From positions 124,001 through 188,000 of the forward strand of contig CACYWP010000002.1 of the NCBI GenBank assembly GCA_902778135.1: DNA of 64,000 nucleotides, given 5' to 3'. The notes below the pieces were generated by a model. That model worked only from the letters and a program-made list of their open reading frames with translations. It was not told the DNA's origin and ran no database searches. This document shows positions 28,947 to 36,575 of the stretch, piece after piece. Both the position numbers and the translations under genes were made by a program. The first letter of the stretch is position 1, and each line of letters opens with the position of its first letter. This DNA is from an uncultured Coriobacteriaceae bacterium. Its GTDB lineage: Bacteria > Actinomycetota > Coriobacteriia > Coriobacteriales > Atopobiaceae.

Positions 28947-29444
28947 CTACCAGTCGACCCGGTTGGAGGAGTTGCGCGCCCCGGAGTTCTCGGAGAGGGT
29001 CTGGCGCACGCGCGTGACCGAGTTCGTCAGGGACTTGATGTTGTCCTCGAGATGGGCCAGCACCGTGTCTGCGTACTCCTCGGCGTTGTAGCGCGTGTCA
29101 CGCTCGTACTGCTGGGCCTGGTCGCGAATCTGGTCGGCCTGCTGCTGGGCGAGGCGGACGATCTCCTGGTCGCTCGCGAGGATCATGGCCTGCTGCTGGG
29201 CGTCAGCAATGATGGAATCGGCCTGCATCTGGGCGCGCTCGAGCGTCTCGGCCTCCTCCTTCACGATGCGGCGGGCATCGGCGAACTCCTGCGGGAAGAC
29301 GCGGCGGATCTCGTCGATGATCTCATAGATGTCCTGGGCGTCGACGATCTTCTTGCCGGCACCGCCAGTGAAGGGCGTCTTACCCTCGCTCACAACCTGC
29401 TCGAGCTCGGACACCAAGCTCTCGATCTCCTCGCCTGGCTGCAT
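28947..29444 (-). CDS. Coiled-coil protein, DivIVA/ATP-synthase-b-like
   Basis: A 165-residue, highly charged, Gln-rich protein predicted to be one long coiled coil (about 60-150) after a short N-terminal region containing PFTGGAGKKIVDAQDIYEII. There is no membrane segment and no enzyme motif. Composition recalls DivIVA-type or F0 subunit-b-type scaffolds, but a specific function cannot be assigned. The ATG at 29444 has an AAGGGGG ribosome-binding site; an upstream in-frame start at 29501 adds Cys-rich residues unlike the rest. First gene of the yceD-rpmF-plsX transcript. Confidence 0.72.
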   Translation of the reverse strand: MQPGEEIESLVSELEQVVSEGKTPFTGGAGKKIVDAQDIYEIIDEIRRVFPQEFADARRIVKEEAETLERAQMQADSIIADAQQQAMILASDQEIVRLAQQQADQIRDQAQQYERDTRYNAEEYADTVLAHLEDNIKSLTNSVTRVRQTLSENSGARNSSNRVDW

Positions 29445-29509
29445 GGCAACCCCCTTCGTGACCAGTGATGTCGAATCGCAAATCTTGCAATTGAGAAACA
29501 ATCTCCCCC

Positions 29510-29536
29510 ATCCTAGCAGATTGTCGCCACGGACAA
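29510..29536 (-). promoter_or_regulatory. Candidate promoter of the coiled-coil/yceD/rpmF transcript
   Basis: On the minus strand TTGTCC (29536-29531) and an extended -10 TGCTAGGAT (hexamer 29515-29510) are separated by 15 bases. They lie about 65 bases before the start codon. The extended TG compensates for the short spacer. Confidence 0.5.
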
Positions 29537-29709
29537 GGTGGCCACACGCGGTTCATACATCACCAGCGGACCGTCCGGCAGGGCAAATGCGATCACTTGC
29601 AAGGTTTATGGCGCATCTCGTCGCCCTGCCATCCCGAACGATGGGATCGGCATCCTACCGACAGTCCGATCGCATCCGCCCGCGACATGCCGCAGACGGG
29701 GTGAGATAT

Positions 29710-30522
29710 CTAGCCATCATCCCGTTTCGTGTGAAACGCGGCAAGGGCCTCGCGCACGTCCTTGCGCTTGCGCACGGGCACGATGATGGTCTCGCCGTCT
29801 GCGAAGATGAGGGCGCCCTTGCCGGAGGCACGGACGTTGTTCAGGTTGACGATGAAGGAGCTGCCAGCCTTGACGAATGGGGCATGGCTGTCCGAGTCGT
29901 TGGAGAAGCCCGCCTCCGACAGCCGCTCGAAGAGCGTCTGCAGCGTGCCGCGCGCAAGTATCGTGCGGGCATTCGGCAGATGGATGATGGGACCGCGCTT
30001 GGAGGACTCGACGAACTGGATGTTGTCGACCGAGACGTTGTCCACGCCCCCGGCCGACCGCACGCACATCATTGCGTACTTGTCGCTCTCCGCCTCAGCC
30101 AGGGGCACGGCAACGACGCGCCGGAGGTCCTCATAGGTGCCGGTGAGGGGCAGGAACCATGCATCCAGCTCGAAGGCATAGATCGCATGGAAGGCATCAC
30201 GAGAGGACACGATCAGGCGAAGCTTGGGATAGACGTCATGCAGGGCTCTCAGGGACTCCATCACGACGGGTTCCGTGGACTCGCCCATGGTGCGTGACAT
30301 CGCCCCCGCCCGTGGCTCGAGCGAACAGAGCGCGAGGTCGAAGTAGCCATCCCGCACGCGTTCGAGCGTGTCCGACAGGTCTTCGACAGAGGCAATCGAG
30401 GAGACCTCGATGTTGTCGAAGCCTGCGTCACGCACATAGCGTTCCAGTGCGTCACGCAAATTGGTGTGCCAGGCCGCCGTGAACCCGACTGTCACGATGC
30501 GCAGCACGTCAGGCGATCCCAT
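29710..30522 (-). CDS. LytTR-type transcription regulator with degenerate receiver-like domain
   Basis: A 270-residue DNA-binding regulator. The C-terminal LytTR domain (about 165-265) shows VSVDNIQFVESSKRGPIIHL, FVKAGSSFIVNLNNV and VPVRKRKDVREAL. Residues 1-130 have a CheY-like pattern, but the acidic pair after the first strand and the phospho-acceptor Asp are missing (DLALCSLEP), so classical phosphorylation is unlikely. The start at 30522 overlaps the upstream membrane-protein gene by 14 bases, implying coupled expression. It resembles the regulator at 31956 in architecture and N-terminal sequence. Confidence 0.82.
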   Translation of the reverse strand: MGSPDVLRIVTVGFTAAWHTNLRDALERYVRDAGFDNIEVSSIASVEDLSDTLERVRDGYFDLALCSLEPRAGAMSRTMGESTEPVVMESLRALHDVYPKLRLIVSSRDAFHAIYAFELDAWFLPLTGTYEDLRRVVAVPLAEAESDKYAMMCVRSAGGVDNVSVDNIQFVESSKRGPIIHLPNARTILARGTLQTLFERLSEAGFSNDSDSHAPFVKAGSSFIVNLNNVRASGKGALIFADGETIIVPVRKRKDVREALAAFHTKRDDG

Positions 30523-31138
30523 CCTCGACCTCGAGGGATGCGAAGGCATCCTCCTCATCCAACAGGTGTGCGAGCTCTCCTGCATTGTCGAATTCCCCGA
30601 CGGAGGTGTAGCGCTTCTTGCCGATGGGGCGATGGTTGACGCGGCGAAGCACACCACGCCACTCGTCGACGACGACGCCCTCGTCCCCGTCATCGCCAGC
30701 GGGGTCGGAGTCGTCCGTCCCGCTCAGGTGGAAGAGGAAGACCGCACTGTCTATGACGAAGGTCGGTTCGAAGTTGCTGGGGGTCTCCGCGACATCGAAG
30801 CCATAGTCCATCATCGCAAGCGCATCGGCGGCAAACGCGACGAAGTCATATGCGCCAGCCTCGCCAATCACCTTGGAGACGGGTGCGTAGCCAATCTCGT
30901 GGTTGTAGACCCAGTCTCGCGACACGAAGAAACGACGCACCAACACCTCGCGTTGGAGCGTGCGATACCACATGACGCTGAGCAGCAGGAAGGCGATGAA
31001 CACCCCGGCCATGACCAGTAGCACGGTCTGGACCGCTGGTGGCCTCCCGTTCGAGGCGAAGCTGTGCACAAGGAAGGAGAAGGCCGTCACGAGCACGGCT
31101 ATCTGTACCGCGATGGCGGCTTTCAGGTTCTTCTCCAT
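30509..31138 (-). CDS. Two-helix membrane protein of unknown function, coupled to a LytTR regulator
   Basis: A 209-residue protein with two N-terminal membrane segments (about 6-27 and 33-54) and a roughly 150-residue cytoplasmic part rich in Asp and Glu. It has no recognised domain. A GAGGAG ribosome-binding site supports the ATG at 31138. Its 3' end overlaps the LytTR regulator gene by 14 bases. In streptococcal LytTR regulatory systems a membrane protein encoded beside the regulator holds it inactive; this arrangement invites the same idea here, by analogy only. Confidence 0.7.
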   Translation of the reverse strand: MEKNLKAAIAVQIAVLVTAFSFLVHSFASNGRPPAVQTVLLVMAGVFIAFLLLSVMWYRTLQREVLVRRFFVSRDWVYNHEIGYAPVSKVIGEAGAYDFVAFAADALAMMDYGFDVAETPSNFEPTFVIDSAVFLFHLSGTDDSDPAGDDGDEGVVVDEWRGVLRRVNHRPIGKKRYTSVGEFDNAGELAHLLDEEDAFASLEVEDGIA

Positions 31139-31224
31139 GACGATCTCCTCAATATGCAGGCGCAGCCAGCCCCTGGCGCTAACGACCAAATGCCAGTATA
31201 CAGAACTTGCCGCAATTCGAGTGG

Positions 31225-31653
31225 CTAGTCGAGCTTACCTCTCATAGCGGATATATTGGAGTTCAGCTTATGGATGTGAACCATGAAGAATGCCGCCACG
31301 GCCAACGTGATGGCACCTATAACCATCATGATGGAGCTCCCATGCCCGCTCTCCTGCTGCTGGCCAGGCGCAGCCATGGGAACTTCCTCGTCCTCGATCT
31401 GCTCGGCTCCCGATGCCATGGGAACCTCGTCGTCCCCTATGGTCTCGCCACCGCCTTGCACCTGCTCGGTGGTGACGGTCTGGGCGACAAGGGGGGTTCC
31501 GACCCTAGGGACTTTGCTTCCGGACGAGTATGCGACACCCGCGAGGAGGACGATGGCAACCAGGGAAAGCGTCGCAAGCGTCGTGGCCAGCCGTCTCATG
31601 GCATGAGACATGGAGCTGAACAGCCACTGCCGCTTTGTCCGCCTTGTGCCCAA
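31225..31653 (-). CDS. Small bitopic membrane/exported protein with acidic linker
   Basis: 142 residues from a TTG start at 31653 with a strong AGAGGGGGA ribosome-binding site; an internal ATG at 31611 lacks one. A basic N-terminus leads to a hydrophobic segment (about 23-43). An acidic linker of about 60 residues containing the repeated block D/E-EVPMA follows, then a second hydrophobic segment (about 108-127) and a basic tail. No sortase signal or lipobox is present. No family is recognised. It lies between the LytTR gene at 31956 and the membrane protein at 30509, on the same strand. Confidence 0.6.
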   Translation of the reverse strand: MGTRRTKRQWLFSSMSHAMRRLATTLATLSLVAIVLLAGVAYSSGSKVPRVGTPLVAQTVTTEQVQGGGETIGDDEVPMASGAEQIEDEEVPMAAPGQQQESGHGSSIMMVIGAITLAVAAFFMVHIHKLNSNISAMRGKLD

Positions 31654-31955
31654 CGATCCCCCTCTACGTCATCGTCACCATATCATGCGACCATCGTAAG
31701 TCATGGGCGTAAAAATCAGCTATATTCAATCAGATTTGAGCGGACGCATCGGCTATTTGTACATCTTCGAACACAGAGGTCCCGAGTCGTGAGCCAAACC
31801 CTGCCCCATTTTGCCATAACGGACTTGCAACACAACCGATTGTGCGTCTCGTCTCTAGATATCCAAGTTGTTGTATGGGAGTAAAGAGACCACACCGCGC
31901 GACATCTTGATGCAGGGCATCGGAGACGTTGTCTTCGGTTGGGCGGGATTGTCGG
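31654..31955. other. AT-richer intergenic stretch of about 300 bases
   Basis: It separates the LytTR gene at 31956 from the small membrane protein. It is visibly richer in A+T than its flanks. It contains a short inverted repeat (ACAACCGATTGT, near 31831) and several loose promoter-like hexamers, none at good spacing. I see no small gene with a ribosome-binding site and no double-glycine peptide. It probably holds the promoter of the TTG-start gene. Confidence 0.5.
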
Positions 31956-32720
31956 CTAGACTGCTATCGCACTGTGCGAGCAGACGGCCTCGACCAACTG
32001 CTTGCGCAGGCGGACGGGCACGGGTATCTGCAACCCTCCCTGCAGGGCCACCGTACCGGCACGCAGCAGCACCGACGCGACATAGTCCATGTTGATGATG
32101 TAGGAGCTCCCCACCTTGAAGAAGCGCTCGTCATCCTCGAGATGGGAGAAGAGCTCGAGCGAGGAGCAACGTACGACCAGGGGTTCGCTCTCGCCCATGC
32201 GATGGACCAGCTGGTCGTGTCCGGCTGTCTCGACGTAGGTGATCTGGTCGAAGACAACCCTGCGCAGGCGGTCGCGGCAACGCAAGATGGTCGAATTCTC
32301 GCTCGTACGCTCGGCGCGCACGAGATTCTGGCCGATTACGCGCCGAGCATCCCGCGGAGAGATCGGCTCGAGCAGATAGCCTGAAACGCCATTTTGGGCT
32401 GCGGCATAGGCGTAGCTGCCATTGGGGGCACACAGGATGACGCGCATCCCTTCGAAGAGCAGCCCCTCCTGTCGCAGCTCGTCGGCAACCTGCACGCCCG
32501 TGATCGACGGCAGGTCGCACTTGCACATGACGATGTCGAAGGGAGCCTCGGTCGGGGCCTCGATGCATGCGCTCACAAGGGCGTCAGGGGATTCGAAGGA
32601 GACCACGATTGGAGCCTCGAAACCTGCAGCCCGCGCAAACGAGCTGACGAATGCCTCGAGGTCTCCCTCTTGAAACCTTATATGTCCGCATTTCGCGATG
32701 CGCAACATGTCAGTGGCCAC
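31956..32720 (-). CDS. LytTR-type transcription regulator (second of the block)
   Basis: A 254-residue regulator. Residues 1-125 have a receiver-like fold pattern, but the first-strand acidic pair is absent (LRIAKCGH). The acceptor region reads DIVMCKCDLP, with an Asp displaced by about two positions, so phosphorylation is doubtful. The LytTR domain (about 145-250) has VVFDQITYVETAGHDQLV, FFKVGSSYIINMDYV and VPVRLRKQLVEAV. The start is GTG 32720; ATG 32708 is possible. A conspicuous inverted repeat lies just upstream at 32747. Paralogous in layout to the regulator at 29710. Confidence 0.84.
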   Translation of the reverse strand: MATDMLRIAKCGHIRFQEGDLEAFVSSFARAAGFEAPIVVSFESPDALVSACIEAPTEAPFDIVMCKCDLPSITGVQVADELRQEGLLFEGMRVILCAPNGSYAYAAAQNGVSGYLLEPISPRDARRVIGQNLVRAERTSENSTILRCRDRLRRVVFDQITYVETAGHDQLVHRMGESEPLVVRCSSLELFSHLEDDERFFKVGSSYIINMDYVASVLLRAGTVALQGGLQIPVPVRLRKQLVEAVCSHSAIAV

Positions 32721-32746
32721 CCATCGTCAGGGCTCTTGTCCGTCGA

Positions 32747-32781
32747 ATAGTGCTACCGTTACCCCAACCAAGTAACACTAT
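32747..32781. promoter_or_regulatory. Inverted repeat, candidate operator upstream of the LytTR gene
   Basis: ATAGTGCTAC (32747-32756) and GTAACACTAT (32772-32781) form a 9-of-10 inverted repeat separated by 15 bases, 27 bases before the LytTR start. The left half runs into TACCGTTAC, which resembles the binding half-sites of LytTR proteins. Autoregulation is the natural guess, but it is an inference. Confidence 0.45.
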
Positions 32782-32902
32782 CCTAACAAAGGTCACTTTT
32801 TATAAAACCGGACATGCGTGCACGCAACGTGACGTTGGTGCAACTTTGATGGCATGTCGACAGCTGGGCAAGCACTTCGGCCAGCGCCGAAGCCAGTTTC
32901 CG

Positions 32903-33961
32903 CTACTCCTCGGGAGATGCGTTGACGCCTCCGCCAAGCATCTCGTTCGATGCCTGGGGCTCGGGTATCTCCGACGAGGAGTCGTTGGGGTCCAGCCCCG
33001 CGTCCACTCGCTGCATCATCGTGTGCCAGGCGGGCAGCAGCGTCGAGGAGTAGCGGACGCCATCCCGCTCGAACTCGTGGCTGGGACAGTCGGCGGAGTA
33101 CACCGTGATGTTGCCACCGGGGAACCCGAGCGAGAGCGACACGAGGTTGGTGGCAGAGTAGTCCGTGGAAACGCATGCGGCCAGGCTGCTGACGAGGCTG
33201 GGCATCTCGAGTGGCGAGGCCTGGAGCGTCTGACGTATGACCGCCTGCACTATCAGCGAATATGCCTCACTGGCGGCTCCGTTGCCCCTGTGGTACGCAT
33301 GCACGAACTCAAGCGCCGTGGCACCATCGATGAGCTGGGGGCCGCTCTCCAAGACCACGTCATCGAGCGCCAGCGACCTGGGCAGGTTCACCCAGATGCC
33401 GCCGAGCGTGTCCACGACACGCTCGATTCCAGAGCGGTCGATCTCGATGTAGTGGGAGACGGGGACGCCGGCAAAGCGGGAGACCTCATTGACTGCCATC
33501 GACGCACCGCCGTTTGAGAGGCTGGCACTGAGCGGCTCCCCTTCGGAGGCACCCTCCATCATCACGAGCGTGTCCGACGGTATGCTGACAAGCGTAACTG
33601 TCTGGGCGTCGGCGTCCACCCGAGCAAGCATGAGCGCATCGCCGCGCGAGGCCTCGTCCCCATCAGTCGAATCCGATCCAACCAAGAGGACGTAGAAGGC
33701 ATCCGATCCAGACTCGGGATATGCGTCCTTGAGACCAGCGAGCGTTTCCGCAAGCTCCTTGCGCTCCTCCCCCATCGACAGGGACTTGTTGATCGAGGCC
33801 GCCCACGCGACACTGGCACAGACGAGGGCGCCCACAATGGCAAGCACGGCGATTATCGTCCTTCTCATCCGCTTGTTCTTCTCGCGGATAGGGTCTCCGG
33901 GTTTGTGGGTGCCGACGCCATAGACGGCGCCACCCCTATGGTTGCTCGAATTCGAAGGCAT
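32903..33961 (-). CDS. LytR-CpsA-Psr (LCP) family glycopolymer ligase
   Basis: LCP proteins attach teichoic-acid-like or capsular polymers from lipid carriers to peptidoglycan. The 352 residues comprise a basic cytoplasmic tail, one membrane segment (about 33-55) and an extracellular LCP domain. SRGDALMLARVD and VSIPSDTLV carry the conserved pyrophosphate-binding Arg and Asp residues, and GGIWVNLP and LEFVHAYHRGN follow. The C-terminal tail is Asn/Ser/Pro-rich. It is separated by a hairpin from the capsule kinase/phosphatase genes just upstream, which suggests a related job. Confidence 0.88.
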   Translation of the reverse strand: MPSNSSNHRGGAVYGVGTHKPGDPIREKNKRMRRTIIAVLAIVGALVCASVAWAASINKSLSMGEERKELAETLAGLKDAYPESGSDAFYVLLVGSDSTDGDEASRGDALMLARVDADAQTVTLVSIPSDTLVMMEGASEGEPLSASLSNGGASMAVNEVSRFAGVPVSHYIEIDRSGIERVVDTLGGIWVNLPRSLALDDVVLESGPQLIDGATALEFVHAYHRGNGAASEAYSLIVQAVIRQTLQASPLEMPSLVSSLAACVSTDYSATNLVSLSLGFPGGNITVYSADCPSHEFERDGVRYSSTLLPAWHTMMQRVDAGLDPNDSSSEIPEPQASNEMLGGGVNASPEE

Positions 33962-34150
33962 GTGTCAGGAACTCCTGGGATGTGCTTGCTCGCCGAGTCG
34001 ATGGGAGACGTAAGCCCCCGAAAAGGAATCGTATCCTCTTTGAATCGCTTATGCTAGCGTCTTCCGCAATCACCACGATATCTAAAGTTTCCAACCTTAT
34101 GGAACGTCCCGTCCGGAGACGATTTCTCCTGGAGGTATCCGCACATGCAA

Positions 34151-34176
34151 GGGGCCGGATCGGATGATCCGGCCCC
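34151..34176 (-). terminator. Hairpin after the Wzz-kinase-phosphatase trio
   Basis: A perfect 11-bp stem (34151-34161 with 34166-34176) and a GGAT loop lie 24 bases beyond the phosphatase stop on the minus strand. It is followed by TTGCATGT, a weak U tract. Confidence 0.6.
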
Positions 34177-34199
34177 GAGAGGTTCGTCTGCGGACAGAG

Positions 34200-34844
34200 T
34201 CAGCGTGCGAGCATGTCCGAGTACTTGCGCCAGGTCTTTGCGAACAGGTCGTAGTGGCCGACATGATGGGCGTCGCTGGCCAGATACGAGTACAGGCCTT
34301 CCTTCAGCATCTTGATGGCAGGCCTGCGCTCCTTGCCGAATCGGCCTCCCGCGATGAAGTCCGTCGAGGCCTGCAGCTTGCATCCCATGTTGACGAGCTC
34401 GCGTGCGATGCCGATGTCCTTCTGGACGGCGACATAGCGCTCCGGATGGGCGATGATGATCTCGTATCCCATGCCTTGCAGCTCGAAGATGGTGCGCTCG
34501 TAGTCCCCGAAGCGCGTGGGCATGGCATTGGTCGAAAGCTCCAGCAGAAACTCGTTGGACCCGTCATAGTGCAGGACCTGTGCCCACTCCAAGCCCAGCT
34601 CCATCAGCTTGCGATGGTTGACCTCGAAGCCCATCTGCAAGGGGAACCCACCAGCCGCATCCTCCAGCTCGTAGAAGGCCTGCCACATCCTCTCGAAGTC
34701 GAAGTAGGGCGAGCGACAGTGTGGCGTGCAGGTGATGCTGGTGATGCCGGCAGCCTTGGCAGCCTCCAGCATCCTCAGCGAATCGTCGAGGTCGCGCGCC
34801 CCGTCATCGACACCAGGCAGTATGTGGCAATGCATGTCGCGCAT
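34200..34844 (-). CDS. Tyrosine-protein phosphatase of the CpsB/YwqE (PHP) type
   Basis: Manganese-dependent phosphatase that removes phosphate from the C-terminal tyrosines of the partner kinase. The 214-residue PHP-fold protein has DMHCHILPGVDDG at its N-terminus, CTPHCRSPYF, IIAHPERY, and SDAHHVGHYD near the C-terminus; together these supply the metal ligands. It lies 8 bases after the kinase gene, the usual kinase-phosphatase pairing of Gram-positive capsule operons. Confidence 0.93.
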   Translation of the reverse strand: MRDMHCHILPGVDDGARDLDDSLRMLEAAKAAGITSITCTPHCRSPYFDFERMWQAFYELEDAAGGFPLQMGFEVNHRKLMELGLEWAQVLHYDGSNEFLLELSTNAMPTRFGDYERTIFELQGMGYEIIIAHPERYVAVQKDIGIARELVNMGCKLQASTDFIAGGRFGKERRPAIKMLKEGLYSYLASDAHHVGHYDLFAKTWRKYSDMLAR

Positions 34845-34852
34845 GGCCGCCC

Positions 34853-35758
34853 TTAGAACTCCTCGTCGCGCGAGGCATCGTAGACCTGTTCGGCCAGCTG
34901 CTCGTAGACGTCGGTGTCCTCGGCAGGCTTGGTGGCATGGGACCCGCGAGCCGGGCGGGCGGGCGGTGCGGTCGGCACGCTCGTTGCCATCTCGGTGTCG
35001 CTGCCGGCAGGAGCGGCGGCCTTGCGCTCGGGACGCTGAGCAACCGGGGTGAGCTTGGGGCCCTCGTTGGAAGAGGCCTCGTCACGGCTGTAGTACTCGT
35101 AATAGTACGAGTAGCTGCCGTTGCTCAGCTCGCAGTAGTTCATGATCGCACCGGCAAGGTTGCAGCCCGACTTGCGCAGCTGCTCCGCCGCGGCAACCAT
35201 CTCCGCCTTGCGGGTGAAACCCTCGCGCACCACCATGAATACGGCGTCGACCTTGGTGCCCAGGACGGCCGCATCGATGAAGGTGCCCACGGGGGGCGTG
35301 TCGAACACGACGTAGTCGTACATGTTGCGCGCCTGCTCGATCAGCCTCGTGAAGCGGTGCGAGTTGAGCAGGTCGGAGGGGTTCGGGATGCGGGGCTCGG
35401 AGTCGAGGAAGTAGAGGTTGGGGGTCGGGGTGGCGACGGCCGCCTCCAACAGGTCGCATTCCTTGGACATGACCGAGTAGATGCCGTGCTGGGCGTGCAC
35501 GCCCAGGGCGCGGCTCATCGAGCGGCGGCGCATGTCGCACTCGACGAGCAGAACCGTCTTGCCCGAGGTCGCGATGGCGCTGGCGAGGTTGGCCGCCACG
35601 AAGGTCTTGCCCTCGTTGGGCACGGAACTGGTGATGGCCATCGTGCGGACCGGGTTGTCGACGTCCATGAAGCGGATGTTTGCCAGGAGCGTCTTGGACG
35701 AGTTGACGACGCTGCGCATCTCGTCATTGCGCTGCTTTCCAAGCTTGAACAGAGCCAT
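34853..35758 (-). CDS. Bacterial tyrosine kinase of the CpsD/CapB type
   Basis: Cytoplasmic BY-kinase of 301 residues that autophosphorylates a tyrosine cluster and controls polymer length and export. The Walker A variant SSVPNEGKT has Asn where most BY-kinases have Gly. Walker A' VLLVECDMRR and Walker B VVFDTPPVGTF are also present. There are two tyrosine-rich segments: SYSYYYEYYS near residue 225, and spaced Tyr residues in the C-terminal tail. A Pro/Ala linker sits between them. It starts 3 bases after the Wzz-like gene, which should supply the activating membrane partner. Confidence 0.93.
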   Translation of the reverse strand: MALFKLGKQRNDEMRSVVNSSKTLLANIRFMDVDNPVRTMAITSSVPNEGKTFVAANLASAIATSGKTVLLVECDMRRRSMSRALGVHAQHGIYSVMSKECDLLEAAVATPTPNLYFLDSEPRIPNPSDLLNSHRFTRLIEQARNMYDYVVFDTPPVGTFIDAAVLGTKVDAVFMVVREGFTRKAEMVAAAEQLRKSGCNLAGAIMNYCELSNGSYSYYYEYYSRDEASSNEGPKLTPVAQRPERKAAAPAGSDTEMATSVPTAPPARPARGSHATKPAEDTDVYEQLAEQVYDASRDEEF

Positions 35759-35761
35759 CGT

Positions 35762-36415
35762 CTATCCCCTCTCAATCGCAGGGAAGTGCCCGACGACCGG
35801 CACGCCCACCAGCTCCTCGACATCCTCGCCGCTGCGAACGCGCGTGTCGAGCATGTCCTCGATGACCACCAGGCAGATGGCGGCGAACAGGCCGGCCATC
35901 AGACCGACGGCCGCATAGAGCGCGCGACGGGGGCCTGACGGGTGCATCGGGACCGCAGCGGAGTCGATGACGTTGACCGACTGGATCTGCATGACCTCGG
36001 CAGCGACCTCGGAGGTATCGGCGACCAGTGCGTTCGCGACGTCGGTGGCCTGCTGTGGGTCGGTGCCCGTCACGGCCAGCGTGATGACGCGGGTGTTGGT
36101 CGAACTGGTGATGGAGAGGTCGAAGTCGCTGAGGTTCTCCAGGCCCAGCTGCTCCGCGACATCGTTCTTGACGCGCGTCGAACGCAGGATCGTGGTCACG
36201 TCGTTGGTCAGCATCTGACCGACGGAAAGGTCGGACTGGGTGACCTCGTTGGTCTCCTCGGCGTTCTTGGAGAGCACGTACATCGTGGTGGATGCGGTGT
36301 ACTCGTTCGGCAGGAACAGGCTGCCGACGCCCACGAGCAGGCACGTGATCAGTGGCAGCAGGATGACGAGCCTCAGGCGCTTGCGCAAGAGACCCAATAG
36401 TTCGAATAACGTCAT
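35762..36415 (-). CDS. Wzz/CapA-type chain-length determinant protein
   Basis: A 217-residue polysaccharide co-polymerase with two membrane segments (about 15-36 and 178-200) flanking an extracytoplasmic loop, and short cytoplasmic ends. In Gram-positives this protein activates the separate tyrosine kinase. The start is the ATG at 36415 (MTLFELLGLLRKRL); the frame remains open upstream to a GTG at 36526, but the promoter lies in that stretch. First gene of the wzz-kinase-phosphatase transcript. Confidence 0.9.
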   Translation of the reverse strand: MTLFELLGLLRKRLRLVILLPLITCLLVGVGSLFLPNEYTASTTMYVLSKNAEETNEVTQSDLSVGQMLTNDVTTILRSTRVKNDVAEQLGLENLSDFDLSITSSTNTRVITLAVTGTDPQQATDVANALVADTSEVAAEVMQIQSVNVIDSAAVPMHPSGPRRALYAAVGLMAGLFAAICLVVIEDMLDTRVRSGEDVEELVGVPVVGHFPAIERG

Positions 36416-36478
36416 GGGTGTGGACGCTCCCTCGGATGGGTATGCGAGCTCGAACGCTCGGCTGAAACAGACGTCAGT

Positions 36479-36545
36479 ACTATAACAGACTATCCCGAGC
36501 AGTTGCGCAGCCACACAGAACTGCACGTAATCGTAAATGTTTACG
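36479..36545 (-). promoter_or_regulatory. Candidate promoter and operator of the Wzz-kinase-phosphatase genes
   Basis: On the minus strand a -10 hexamer TATAGT lies at 36484-36479, about 65 bases before the wzz start, with no convincing -35. About 50 bases further upstream a 14-base inverted repeat CGTAAA-TG-TTTACG occupies 36532-36545. A weak -35 plus an upstream palindrome is what one expects of an activator-dependent promoter. The LytTR proteins downstream are candidates to act there. Confidence 0.45.
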
Positions 36546-36575
36546 CATCTGCCCCTTTGGTATAGAGATCCACCC

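Noticed and set aside
31654..31955. A peptide pheromone gene next to the LytTR genes
   Set aside because: No short frame with a ribosome-binding site and a double-glycine or AgrD-like sequence was found on either strand.
34151..34176. The 11-bp palindrome as a regulator binding site
   Set aside because: It sits just after a stop codon and before the next gene's leader, so a terminator is the simpler reading, although its T tract is weak.
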